Source: Monoraphidium neglectum (lineage: Eukaryota; Chlorophyta; Chlorophyceae; Sphaeropleales; Selenastraceae). From it: a DNA stretch of 12,470 nucleotides. This document shows positions 1 to 8,086 of the stretch, in pieces. The stretch is taken from positions 1 through 12,470 of the forward strand of contig NW_014011944.1 in the NCBI RefSeq assembly GCF_000611645.1. Reading direction: 5' to 3'. A program made the translations under genes and the position numbers. Each line of letters begins with the position of its first letter. Position 1 is the stretch's first letter. Below the pieces are notes generated by a model. The model worked only from the letters and a program-made list of their open reading frames with translations, was not told the origin of the DNA and searched no databases.

Positions 1-18
1 CCCTTAAACCTTCATCAG

Positions 19-74
19 ACGTGGTGACGGTCATCGGCACCCTGGACGTCGTGTTTGGGGAGATCGACCGCTGA
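19..74 (+). CDS. Terminal exon of an unrecognised gene (3' partial)
   Basis: A pyrimidine-rich stretch ending in CAG at 16-18 looks like a splice acceptor. It is followed by an open frame that ends at TGA 72-74. In phase 1 (first codon base from an upstream exon outside the window) it reads VVTVIGTLDVVFGEIDR then stop. Codons are nearly all G/C-ending (GTG GTG ACG GTC ATC GGC ACC CTG), as in the confident exons of this window. The alternating hydrophobic pattern suggests a beta strand or short helix at a protein C-terminus. I do not recognise the family, and 17 residues are too few for a functional call. A TGTAA at 733-737 could be its poly(A) signal, implying a 3'UTR of roughly 660-680 nt. 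The exact acceptor is inferred; the frame itself is open to the window's left end. Confidence 0.5.
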
Positions 75-732
75 GCCAGGGCGGCGACGCGCTGCGCCCC
101 TCCAGGCAACACCAACACCACGTGTGGCGTGGCCCAGAACGGCAGGCGCCTCGCGGCGTGGCACGCCCCGCACCCTTGCTTGCGGGGCGACCGGTTGCAT
201 GCAAATGCGGCTGGCACGAAGCACGCACCGGCGCGCCTTCCGCGGGGCGCCGAGGCGCTTGCACGCCGGTGGCAGCGAAGCGCCTGGGAAGCGTCTGGGA
301 GAGTGCCTGGTGCGGATCGTGATTGTCACCCAACGGGACCCCCTTTTCAAGCTTGGATGCACTGTCTTTGCAGCGGCGCGCCCGGCCACGCGCCCCTGTG
401 CCCTCGTCCGCCTCAGTTCAGGGCGGCGAGGGTCAAAGGTTGCATGTGTGCACCCACCGTGTGCACGACTGAGGCGCCGCTGCCTTTCGGGCTTTGGGTG
501 ATCACCCGTCCAAGCCCGACTGCGGCCCGCACGGCTTATCCATCTGGCTACGGCCCAGCTTTTCCCCTCTGTCCGCGTGTATATCACATCTTGTTGTCGC
601 TGCGCTCATCTTTGCAATCATTGGAGGCCGCTTGTGCGTCCGAGGTCGGACTGAGCCCCGCCACTTGGCTCGCCAGGCGGGCGGCGCTCGCAACTGCCCT
701 GCATCTCTTTTCCCTCGCCCGCTTCGTTGTTG
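75..732 (+). other. Probable 3'UTR of the first gene; no separate gene seen
   Basis: This stretch lies between the TGA at 72-74 and the TGTAA at 733-737. Several frames are open over 60-190 codons on both strands, but their translations are Arg/Pro/Ala-rich products of high GC. They lack recognisable domains, splice-bounded structure or consistent codon bias. The simplest reading is a long 3'UTR. Confidence 0.4.
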
Positions 733-737
733 TGTAA
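733..737 (+). terminator. TGTAA poly(A) signal, end of first gene
   Basis: TGTAA on the plus strand is the canonical poly(A) signal of chlorophyte algae, with cleavage usually 10-20 nt downstream. It is the first plus-strand copy after the stop at 74. The minus-strand signal of the next gene (822-826) faces it about 85 nt away, as expected for two tail-to-tail genes. Confidence 0.5.
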
Positions 738-821
738 TCCGACGCACGCTCACAGCCAACTTGCCGCCAGTCATGCTCTCCTCGCGATTGGGGCCCCAGA
801 ACGACAGAGTCTGTGCGATGG

Positions 822-826
822 TTACA
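822..826 (-). terminator. TGTAA poly(A) signal, end of the polyQ gene
   Basis: The plus strand reads TTACA, so TGTAA on the minus strand, about 175 nt past the minus-strand stop codon at 1004-1002. This gives the low-complexity gene a plausible 3'UTR of about 200 nt. Position and orientation match the expected chlorophyte signal. Confidence 0.6.
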
Positions 827-1001
827 CACAGCGCACCAAAAGGAAACGGCAGCAGGGATCGAGCCTGACTTGCAGTTCCCGCTGCCCTGTTGTACTGACA
901 CCTACCACGCCAGAGATATAACTGTGCATGCTGATGCAGGCCGGCCGAGTCGGCAACTGTGGGAGCCGCGGCTGCTGTGTGGCCGATCGCTGATGCTACC
1001 G

Positions 1002-1508
1002 CTACTGCTGGCCCCCTGCCTGCTCTTGCTGCTGCCGCTGCCGCTTCCGCTGCTCCAGCAGGTGCCGCAGGTCGCCGGGCCCTATTGCTGGCTTCGCCTC
1101 CGCTGCCTTTGCATCACGGTCCTCACCGCCGCTGCCGCTGCCGATGCGTCCGCCGCCGCTGCCCTTGCTGGCACGGCGCTCGCGGTGACGCTCGCGGTCG
1201 CGCTCCCGCTCGCGGTTGTGCGCGCGGTCGTGCTCGGCAGGCGGGCTGCGGCTTGTGCGCGGCTTCTTCGGCAGGGGGCCGCCATTGTGCCCGTCGGAAT
1301 GCAGGGCGGCAGGAGCTTCTGCTGCTGCTGCCGCTGCTGCTGCTGCTGCTGCTGCTTCTGCTTCTGCAGCAGCGACAGGCGCGTCACTGCCTTCGCCGCT
1401 TCCTCGACGCTTGGGGGTTGATGGCGGAGCGCGGTGCGACGGCTGCGGCTCGTCCTGCTGCTGTTCCCCGTGCTGCTGAACCTCCCGCTGCTGCTGCTGC
1501 TTCTCCTG

Positions 1509-1554
<46 letters not shown>

Positions 1555-3470
1555 TGCTGCTGCTGCTCCTGCTGCTGCTGCCGGCGCTCTGCCTGCTGGT
1601 GCCCAGCCTCCTCTGCGGGCGGCTGCGCGACCGACGGCTTCGAGCCCACCACCGACGCTGTGCTTTTCGGCTTGCCCTTTGCAACGGGCGCGCCGCCTGC
1701 CGCCTTGGCTTTCCTGGCCTGCTTCTCCTTCTCCTTGATGGCGATCATCTGCCTCATATGCCTGATCATCTCCTCATGCTTCGCCAGGACTGGATCAGCG
1801 GGGGCCGCAGCCGCGGCCGCTGCTGGCGCCGCTGCAGCGGCTGGCGCACCCACCGGGGCCGCCGCCGCCGCCGCACCCAGCGGGGCCGCCGCCGCCGCCT
1901 CCGCGGGAGGGGCGCCGGGCGTCGCCGCAGCGCCCGCGCCTGTCGGCGTCGTCGCCGTCGGGTGCTCCTGCGGCTGGCTCCCCGGCCGCACCCAGGACAG
2001 CCGGCCCGCGCCCCGCCCGCCCAGCCCGCGCCCACCCGGCACGTGCCGGCCGCCGCCGGGCCCCAGCCCCGGCGCCCCGCCGGGCCCCACAGCACCGGCG
2101 CCGGCGCCCGCGCTGCCTGCTCGCCACAGCGACGACGGGCGCCCGGCCTCCGGCGGTACCTTGACGGCCGACGAATCCAGCCCTGCAAGCAGGGCGTCCT
2201 CGTCGGTGATGTCATCGTCCGTCACCGCTCCCTGGCCCTCCTGCCAAGCGGCGCCCACGCCAAAGCTGCCGCGACCGCCTCCGCCCAGGGCGGGCCGCAC
2301 AGGCGGCAGGTCGCCCAGCAGTAAGGGGCCAGCGCCCCCAAAGCCGCCGCCGCCGTCGTCGTCACCCGCCTCCATTTGCAGCCGCCGCAGCTGCTGCTCC
2401 TCCTGGGACAGGTGCTGCTGGTGCTGCTGATGCGGCTGCCACTGCTGCTGCTGGTGTTGTTGCTGCCCGTTGAACCCGCCGCCGCCGAGGGGGCCGCGCG
2501 GAAGCGGGTGCGAGTGGGGCTGCTGCTGCTGCGGCTGCCATGCTGGCGGCTGCGTTCGACCGCCGTCGACGTGAGACCGCGGCCGCTGCTGCTGCTGCTG
2601 GTGGTGTTGCTGGTGCTGCTGGTGCTGCTGTGGCTGCTGCTGTGGTTGCTGCAGCTGGTGGGGCTGTTGCTGCGGGTGGTGGTGCTGCTGCTGGTGCTGC
2701 TGCTGGTGCTGCTGCTGCTGCTGCTGCTGCTGTACATGTGGACCCGGTCGCATGCCACCACTGCCCATCCCAAGCTGTGGCGTCGGATGCGCCAGCTGCT
2801 GTCCCGGCAACATCGCCACCTGCTGCTGCTGGCGCATGGAGCCGCCCTGGCCAGCCACCCTGCCACCACCGCCACCCCCGGCGCCGCCCTGCCAGGCCGC
2901 TGCCTGAGGGCCCGGCCCTAGCGCCTGCCCGCCGCGGGGCCCCATGGGCTGCACGCCTCTCGGGGGTGGCTGCGGCTGCGTCAGATGCTGCTGCTGCTGC
3001 GGCGGCGCCTGCTGCATGGGGCCCATGCCCAGCTGTGGGGTGGGCCCGACCCCTAGCTGCGGCACGGCGCCGGGCAGGCCTCCTGAGAATGCAGAAGATG
3101 AGGCGAGTGTTAGCGGTGAGCAGCAGGCAGCAGGGCGCACAGAACACACCAGCAGTCTGCAAACAGCAGCTGCCGGTCAGCAAACGAGTGTCACGCATGG
3201 CAGCCGAAGAGCAAGCGCCTCGTCGCCGGCCCCATCCCAACCTGGGGCAGCGCACGCGGCCTGCGGCCTCACCCATTATCGGGACGATTGGTGCAATGGC
3301 TCCGGCCTCAGATACCATCATATTGAGCGCCCCCTGGGGGACCATCATGGGGATGCCGTTCGGGCCCATCACCATGAGCATGGGGCCTCCGCCGCCCCCC
3401 TGCGGCTGCAGCAACATGCCTGGCCCGCGGGCGCCCCCGCCGCCTGCCTGCATGGCCTGCATGCGCGCCA

Positions 3471-3505
<35 letters not shown>

Positions 3506-4240
3506 TGTTGCTGCGGCGGTAGCTGCTGCATCTGGCCAAGGCCGGGCCCCATCATGCCGCCGCCAGGCCGCGGCCCGCCGCCAGGGCCCATGGCGTCAAA
3601 CTGGCCACCGAGCCCCATAATAGGGCGCCCAGCGCCGTCGAAGCGCCCGCTGGCACCGAGAGCCCGGCCGCCACGCCCGCGGCCGGGCCCCTGGGTCATC
3701 CGCTGCCGCTGCTGGCCCTGGCCCTGCTGCGCGCGCTGCTGCTGCTGCTGCTGCTGCTGCCACTGCTGCCCGGGCTGCTGCTGCGCGTTCCGCGGCTGCA
3801 GCTGCTGGTGGGGCTCTTGCTGCTGCCGCTGCTGTTCATTGCCATGCTCATCAGCAAACGTGTCATGCCCATTGCTGTGGCCGCCCGCGCCGTCATCGCC
3901 TCCGCCCTCGCCATGCTCGCCCTCCCCGCCGTCGCCGCCGCCCTCCTCGGCTCCAGTGCCTTCACCCACGGCCTGCATGGGGTAATCAAGCGCCATGAGG
4001 CTACAATTATGCACGATATTGCATGCCGCATGGCCTCGCTAGAGCGAGGTTACGCCAACCCACAAATGCAGCGCGGCGTCCACGCGCCGCGGTGACACTC
4101 GGCCGCGTCCACACCTCGTCAACACCGTCCTCCGCCGGGTATGATTGCTCTTCATCGTTGATGTCGTCCTCATCGTATGCCTGCACATCCTCTTCTGAGA
4201 CGCCATAAGAAAGAAGGTCGTCCTCCTCTTCCTGCGACAT
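1002..4240 (-). CDS. Low-complexity polyQ/G/A protein with RE-rich C-terminus, 968 aa, three exons
   Basis: Model: exon 1 4240-4115, intron 4114-3973 (GTGTGG...CAG, phase 0), exon 2 3972-3273, intron 3272-3083 (GTGAGG...CAG, phase 1), exon 3 3082-1002. The coding total is 2907 nt with stop TAG at 1004-1002. The start is the first ATG after an in-frame TGA at 4267-4265. The N-terminus (residues 1-42) is strongly acidic (MSQEEEDDLLSYGVSEEDVQ). Next come an RGG-like patch (about 137-148), Met/Gly/Gln-rich sequence with a Q run (about 195-209), and a long Q/H domain in exon 3. These are followed by an acidic patch TDDDITDEDALLAGLDSS (about 563-581), Pro/Ala/Gly linkers and a charged helix HEEMIRHMRQMIAIKEKEKQ (about 711-730). 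The tail has a pure Q run (about 786-800), a polyA tract (about 850-866), the NLS-like KKPR (about 880), an Arg/Glu-repeat segment (about 893-915) and LRHLLEQRKRQR near the end. These features suggest a disordered nuclear or RNA-associated protein. No RRM, zinc finger or enzyme domain is visible and the family is not recognised. An undetected extra intron inside repetitive exon 3 cannot be excluded. Confidence 0.72.
1511..1552 (-). repeat. Pure (CAG)14 microsatellite encoding polyQ
   Basis: Fourteen uninterrupted GCT units on the plus strand (CAG-type on the minus strand) lie in exon 3 of the low-complexity gene. They encode its longest pure glutamine run, at about residues 786-800. More interrupted CTG blocks flank it (1480-1500 and 1553-1580). 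The array stays in frame, so unit changes alter only run length. Confidence 0.9.
2584..2731 (-). repeat. Imperfect CAG/CAC tract encoding a Gln/His domain
   Basis: About 150 nt of CTG, GTG and TTG triplets on the plus strand encode mixed Q and H with a few P and L on the minus strand. It belongs to the same exon as the pure CAG array but is interrupted by His codons, which usually stabilises such repeats. The reverse strand gives polyLeu/polyAla frames that are not genes. Confidence 0.85.
3472..3516 (-). repeat. CAG/CAA tract encoding polyQ in exon 2
   Basis: About fifteen consecutive CTG/TTG triplets on the plus strand encode a glutamine run at roughly residues 195-209 of the low-complexity protein. 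TTG (CAA on the coding strand) interruptions cluster at the high-coordinate end. Confidence 0.85.
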
Positions 4241-4557
4241 GTGCGGAGCCAGCCTCGCACTACTTCAAACTGGAAACCAAGAACACATACGCTGCCTGCA
4301 ACAGGTCCTGCTGTGTGACAAGATCAGCCTGCAGCAACAGATCAGATCGAAGCAAGTCGACGTGTTGAGCCTGTTTAATACGTGCGATGTACAACCGGCC
4401 ATTTCCAGTCTCTGAAATCTCGGCCCAATCGACATAAGGATGTTGCTGTCCCTGTGTTGGCGCGTGGGGACCACTCAGGTAGTGCTTGACCGCCCACGAC
4501 ATCAGGCTTCGTAAGAGACGACACGCCACCCCTCAGATGGGTCCCAGTCACAGAAAA

Positions 4558-4575
4558 GTTGCATCAAATTGCAAC
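4558..4575. repeat. Small inverted repeat GTTGCA-6-TGCAAC
   Basis: Two perfect 6-bp arms (GTTGCA and TGCAAC) flank the 6-nt spacer TCAAAT. It lies about 320 bp upstream of the minus-strand start. It could be a dimeric factor site or chance; nothing else in the sequence decides. Confidence 0.4.
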
Positions 4576-4732
4576 ACCAGGGCTTGCTGCCCTCTGCTGC
4601 CCGCTACATGCCGAATACAACCGCGAGCGCAATGAACCCACCAGAAATGTCTCACTGTACCGCCAGCAGCAATGTCTGTGTTGCGCCAGCATCCGTGTGC
4701 GATTTTTGATCGTGGTCGTCTTGAATCAAAGA

Positions 4733-4777
4733 CATTGCAGTACGGTGGCAACTTGGGGCATTGCAGTATGGTGGCAA
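4733..4777. repeat. Tandem pair of 19-bp direct repeats
   Basis: CATTGCAGTACGGTGGCAA (4733-4751) recurs at 4759-4777 with a single C-to-T difference, offset by 26 bp with a 7-bp spacer. It lies in the divergent intergenic region. It may be a duplicated regulatory element or a local slippage duplication. Confidence 0.75.
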
Positions 4778-5990
4778 GGAACTGACAGGTTGTACCAAAT
4801 GGCCTCAGAACTGCCTGCCTGGCAGATGTTGCTGCATCCTATCTCGCAAGCATGCAGCTATGCGGTGCTCAGCAGTGGGACAAGAGTTGAAGTTGGCTGA
4901 AGCCAACGGCTTAGCCCGTGGGCCAGGATGCAGTCCGTTCAGGTTGAGCCAGGCAGCAGAGCATGACGAGGTCGTGGGGGTGTTGCAGCAGGTGGTACAA
5001 GGGGAGGCATGCGCCAAGCACGCGCTGACACTTCTGCAAGGCGATCGCGGCGGCATCAGCTTAAGGGCGGCGCAGCAGGCAGCGGCAGCTGGCGTGGCGG
5101 CTCAAGCTGTGAGGCGAGGGCGTCGCGTGTAGCCATGGTAGGTGAAAGCAGTCGATCCATGGGGTATAGGTGCTGGATGCGTGGAATTCTGGAGCACGGC
5201 CTCGTCTCACCTGTCGCATTGCTACTGTGTCGCAAGTATGCTTTGAGTGCCCATGCCGTTGACGGCGGGGCGGATGAATGGGGTGGAAGACGAGCTCGTC
5301 GACGCGTGATGCTGGACTGCGGCGTGCTGGCGCCCAGCCCACGCCGGCCAACTGTGAGGCGCTTTGCGCATGCTTGCACACATACATTATCGCCCATACA
5401 TAGTGCTCAATAATGGTCTGAGTTGATATAGCTGCTGTCGCATTCTCGTGTGCGATGCGCAGGCTCGAGCAGGCTGCTCTGCAAAGGACCCTGAGTTGCG
5501 GCGGTTGCCAGGCGGCCCCTGTGCCGCCAGACCAAGATCAGTACCACATAGCACGTATGTGACCACGACGCCCACGACCATTGATAAACCCAGCTGAGGC
5601 GGCGTGGTGGAGGGATCACATCGGATCGCCCGGGATGGTGAATGCTTTTCATCTGATTGGCCATACCTGTGAGGACCAACCACTGTCACCTATTTCCAGA
5701 AACAATCTTCTTGGCTGGAAAGACGGTATCAAGCCGCGGGGTCCACCCGACTCATCAGCTCTGCAGCCGCTCCAGGTGACCGGTGATTCGATCAATTTCA
5801 CGGGTGAACCACAACCACATTCGAGCTACTGTAGTATCTGTCCCTACAAAGCAGCTCCAGGCCAGGTCCAGCTGCCCTTGGAAGCGGTTCGTTTAGGCGC
5901 GGTCTTTTCTGGCCCACCCGCGCTCGTCGTAGCCTCCTAGCCGTCCAGGGGCCCACAGGGTACTCGCTACAGGCCGCAGAACCCAGCACC

Positions 5991-7566
5991 ATGGCCCGCA
6001 TCGGCACCACCGTGCTGCTCCTGCTGGCGGCGGCGTGCGCATGCGCGCACGCGCAGGACATCGTGGATAACCCGTTCCCCAAGAACGGCGACGTCTGCCA
6101 CGACCTTGGGGACCAGTGGAAGACGTGAGGCATCAGCTCGCCGCCCCTCGCGCCGCATGGCCGGCATGGCGGCCCTGCATGTGCGGCTGCACAGTGTGTT
6201 TGACCCCAAGATGCCGCCACCTGGCCTCCTCACCCAGGCATGCCTCTGCCTCACCCGCCCCGATCGCCGCAGCATCAAGCTGGGCACGTGCGAGGCGGGC
6301 ACCGTCTGCCAGGGCTACAAGCGCGGTGTGCGCCGGGCGCGCGAGCACGGAGCGGCACCCGGGCACCGGCACCCGGGTGCCGCCGGCCCCCAACCGCTTT
6401 GTGTCGACGGGCCGCGCGGGCTCTGTGTGCCCTTGTCCCAACGTGCAAACGGCTGTCTTTCAACACGGAACCCGACCGCCTCGCTTGCACCCTAGCCCAC
6501 GGCCTCCACAAGGGCGTTCACACTCCCCGAGTCCCCCCCATCCACTCACCACCCAACCACCAACCACCCAAACCACTGCCGGCCCGCCCCCACCCCAACC
6601 CAGCCCGTGCATCAAACCCACCCCTGACCGGCCCCCCCTTTCCCGGCTCGGCTTCCCCAGGCGTGTTCAAGTGCATCTCGACCGATAAGTCTAAGGGCGC
6701 CCTGGCCATCGGCACCGTGTGCTACGACGAGAACAAGGTCGACCAGAAGGACAAGGCCGAGGGCGAGAAGTGAGCGCCGCCACGCCCGCCCGCGCTGACG
6801 TTTCGGACTTTGTCGCACCCGTTCGGCCGGCTGCGGGGCTTGCCAGCGGCGTGCCAGCGGCGCGCCAGCGGCCCGTACGCGCTTCGAGAGGGCCGGGCCG
6901 GCAGTAGCCCCTGCGAGGGCGGCGATGGGCCGCATGCCCCTGCTGCTGATGATTGACCCTGCGCCCCGGCTGTTAAACGCCGCCGCCCCCAGGTGGCGCA
7001 AGTACTACCGCGAGCGCAACTGCGCGTGGGAGGGCACCGACAAGCAGGGCACCCCCATCGTGCAGTGCATCCAGACCAAGGAGGACCAGAAGATCTACAA
7101 GTGCGGCCGCATCCTGCCCCTCTTCCAGAAGGGCTGCTTCACCGTCAGCGGCTCGATGATCTGGGGCAAGTGGAACGACAACCAGATGTACGACGCGTGC
7201 AACGGCTGCCCCTGCTCGCCGCCGGACAAGGTCAAGTGCAAGGCCGGGCCCTGCAAGTGAGATGCCGGGTGCTGGAGCGCCACGGGGGCTCTTTGCGCGT
7301 GCCGCTTTCAGGGGGCCGGGGGGATTCAATTCACGTGGATAGGGCTGTTGATAGCACCAATTTTTAGTGTCAATTAGCATTTTTGCTCAACCAGCTTCAC
7401 GAGCGCTGGCGCATGCACCCTGTCTCCCTGTCACTCATTGCCGCCCGACCTCTCGCGCCCGCTATTGCCCGGCCTGCGCCCCAACCTTCTTTCCAGGTAC
7501 CCCAAGTGCCACTGCACCGAGGAGTGCACCCCGGAGCGCCAGAAGCTCCGCTGCCCCACCGCTTGA
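5991..7566 (+). CDS. Secreted cysteine-rich protein, 209 aa, 18 Cys in mature part, five exons
   Basis: Model: exons 5991-6124, 6273-6325, 6661-6769, 6993-7256 and 7497-7566. All introns are GT-AG (GTGAGG, GTGTGC, GTGAGC, GTGAGA donors; CAG acceptors), in phases 2, 1, 2, 2. The coding total is 630 nt, with stop TGA at 7564-7566. The start ATGG follows AGCACC, a good context. Residues 1-22 form a classic signal peptide: basic MAR, a Leu/Ala core, and AHA before the likely cleavage at Gln22 or Asp23. The mature chain has Cys at 36, 51, 57, 67, 83, 109, 124, 136, 147, 168, 171, 173, 181, 186, 191, 193, 197 and 206. The count is even, which fits disulfides, and the C-terminal third is dense (CNGCPC, KCHC). 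The two halves share a G-x-VC ... W ... C ... CI-x-T pattern. No anchor or ER-retention signal is seen, so export to the cell wall or medium is inferred. I do not recognise the family. Exons are G/C-ending and Lys/Gln-rich, unlike the introns. Unspliced introns 1, 3 and 4 each give an immediate TGA. Confidence 0.8.
6354..6381. repeat. Tandem 14-mer forming a GC palindrome in intron 2
   Basis: GGCACCCGGGCACC (6354-6367) is followed directly by GGCACCCGGGTGCC (6368-6381). The second copy is a perfect 14-bp palindrome, and the copies differ at two positions. It lies just inside intron 2 of the secreted-protein gene, about 30-55 nt after the donor. It could form a stable hairpin in the pre-mRNA; no function is shown. 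Confidence 0.75.
6842..6874. repeat. Three 11-bp tandem repeats (GCCAGCGGCNN) in intron 3
   Basis: Three consecutive units, GCCAGCGGCGT, GCCAGCGGCGC and GCCAGCGGCCC, lie inside intron 3 of the secreted-protein gene. This is a short minisatellite, probably neutral. Confidence 0.8.
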
Positions 7567-8081
7567 CGCGGCGCCGTGCCGTCGGACAGGCCGCGCGCCG
7601 CGAGGGGTCCCGCGCGTGCCGGCGCGTCCCCACGCTTGGCTAGGAGCTGTCGGCTCGCCTCTGAACCCGTGGCGTGGCGTGCGTGCAGGAGCAGTGGGAA
7701 TTGGGTTGCTCAAAGCTGGAACGGGAAAAGCAGCGTGCGCGCTGGCCATTTATCACGGTGCCGGCGCTTTTTGGGAGCGAGCTAGCCATCGCTGTTGCGG
7801 CCCTATGCCGCCATGATACCGCCCGGTCGATGCCGGGCCCCAAGCTTTGTGCGTTGCACGTACTAGCCCCCAACACAGCTGGGAGCTGTGCAGATCCGCC
7901 GACTCCTTGGCGCGCGCTCTACTCTTCAGGCGCAGCACAGGGCTGTCGGCCTGCGATAGCGGGGCAGATCATCGTGTTGCTGCATCTGGCCGCGCGGGCC
8001 CGCTGGGATGAGCGCGTGCGTGGCCCTTGGCTCGCGCCTATTTATTTCGAGCCAATCGCGCATTCGAGCCTCATGCTGATT

Positions 8082-8086
8082 TGTAA
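8082..8086 (+). terminator. TGTAA poly(A) signal, end of the secreted-protein gene
   Basis: This is the first plus-strand TGTAA after the stop at 7566, giving a 3'UTR of about 530 nt. Length and orientation are reasonable for a green alga. A TTACA at 8104-8108 nearby is read as chance. Confidence 0.55.

Larger units (their letters stand above)
4241..5990. other. Divergent intergenic region; no supported gene
   Basis: This 1.75-kb stretch separates the minus-strand start at 4240 from the plus-strand start at 5991, so it should hold both promoters and 5'UTRs. Base composition is less GC-rich than in the exons, and no clear TATA box is seen. There is no TGTAA on either strand, so no transcript end is predicted here. 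Frames of 60-140 codons exist on both strands, but none has recognisable domains. The most coding-like segment is about 4887-5132 (+), reported as a finding only. Two small repeats are listed separately. Confidence 0.5.

Noticed and set aside
15..587. A 190-codon minus-strand frame at the left end
   Set aside because: Arg/Ala/Pro-rich translation typical of high GC, no conserved features, and it overlaps the likely last exon and 3'UTR of a plus-strand gene.
959..3985. Long plus-strand frames opposite the polyQ gene (959-1738, 1434-2324, 2540-3985), rich in Leu, Ala or Cys
   Set aside because: They are reverse-strand shadows of CAG-type repeats and GC-rich linkers. They have no starts in good context, no splice logic and no domains, whereas the minus-strand model closes in frame with splice sites and a poly(A) signal.
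2362..4014. A single-exon 550-codon minus-strand gene
   Set aside because: It merges exon 2, intron 2 and an alternative frame of exon 3. The GTGAGG donor and TTCTCAG acceptor give a better protein with the correct phase. Kept only as an intron-retention possibility.
5581..5940. A 119-codon plus-strand frame just before the secreted-protein gene
   Set aside because: No recognisable domain, codon bias unlike the confident exons, and it ends inside the probable 5'UTR or promoter of the next gene.
6768..6773. TGA after AAG as the true stop of the secreted protein (same again at 7258-7260)
   Set aside because: Both sites are AA|GTGAG donors in phase 2 followed by CAG acceptors, and the next exons continue the Cys pattern and codon bias in frame.
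7197..7556. Metallothionein assignment for the Cys-dense C-terminus of the secreted protein
   Set aside because: The cluster is part of a larger protein with a signal peptide and an even Cys count, which fits disulfide bonding better; metallothioneins are usually small and cytosolic.
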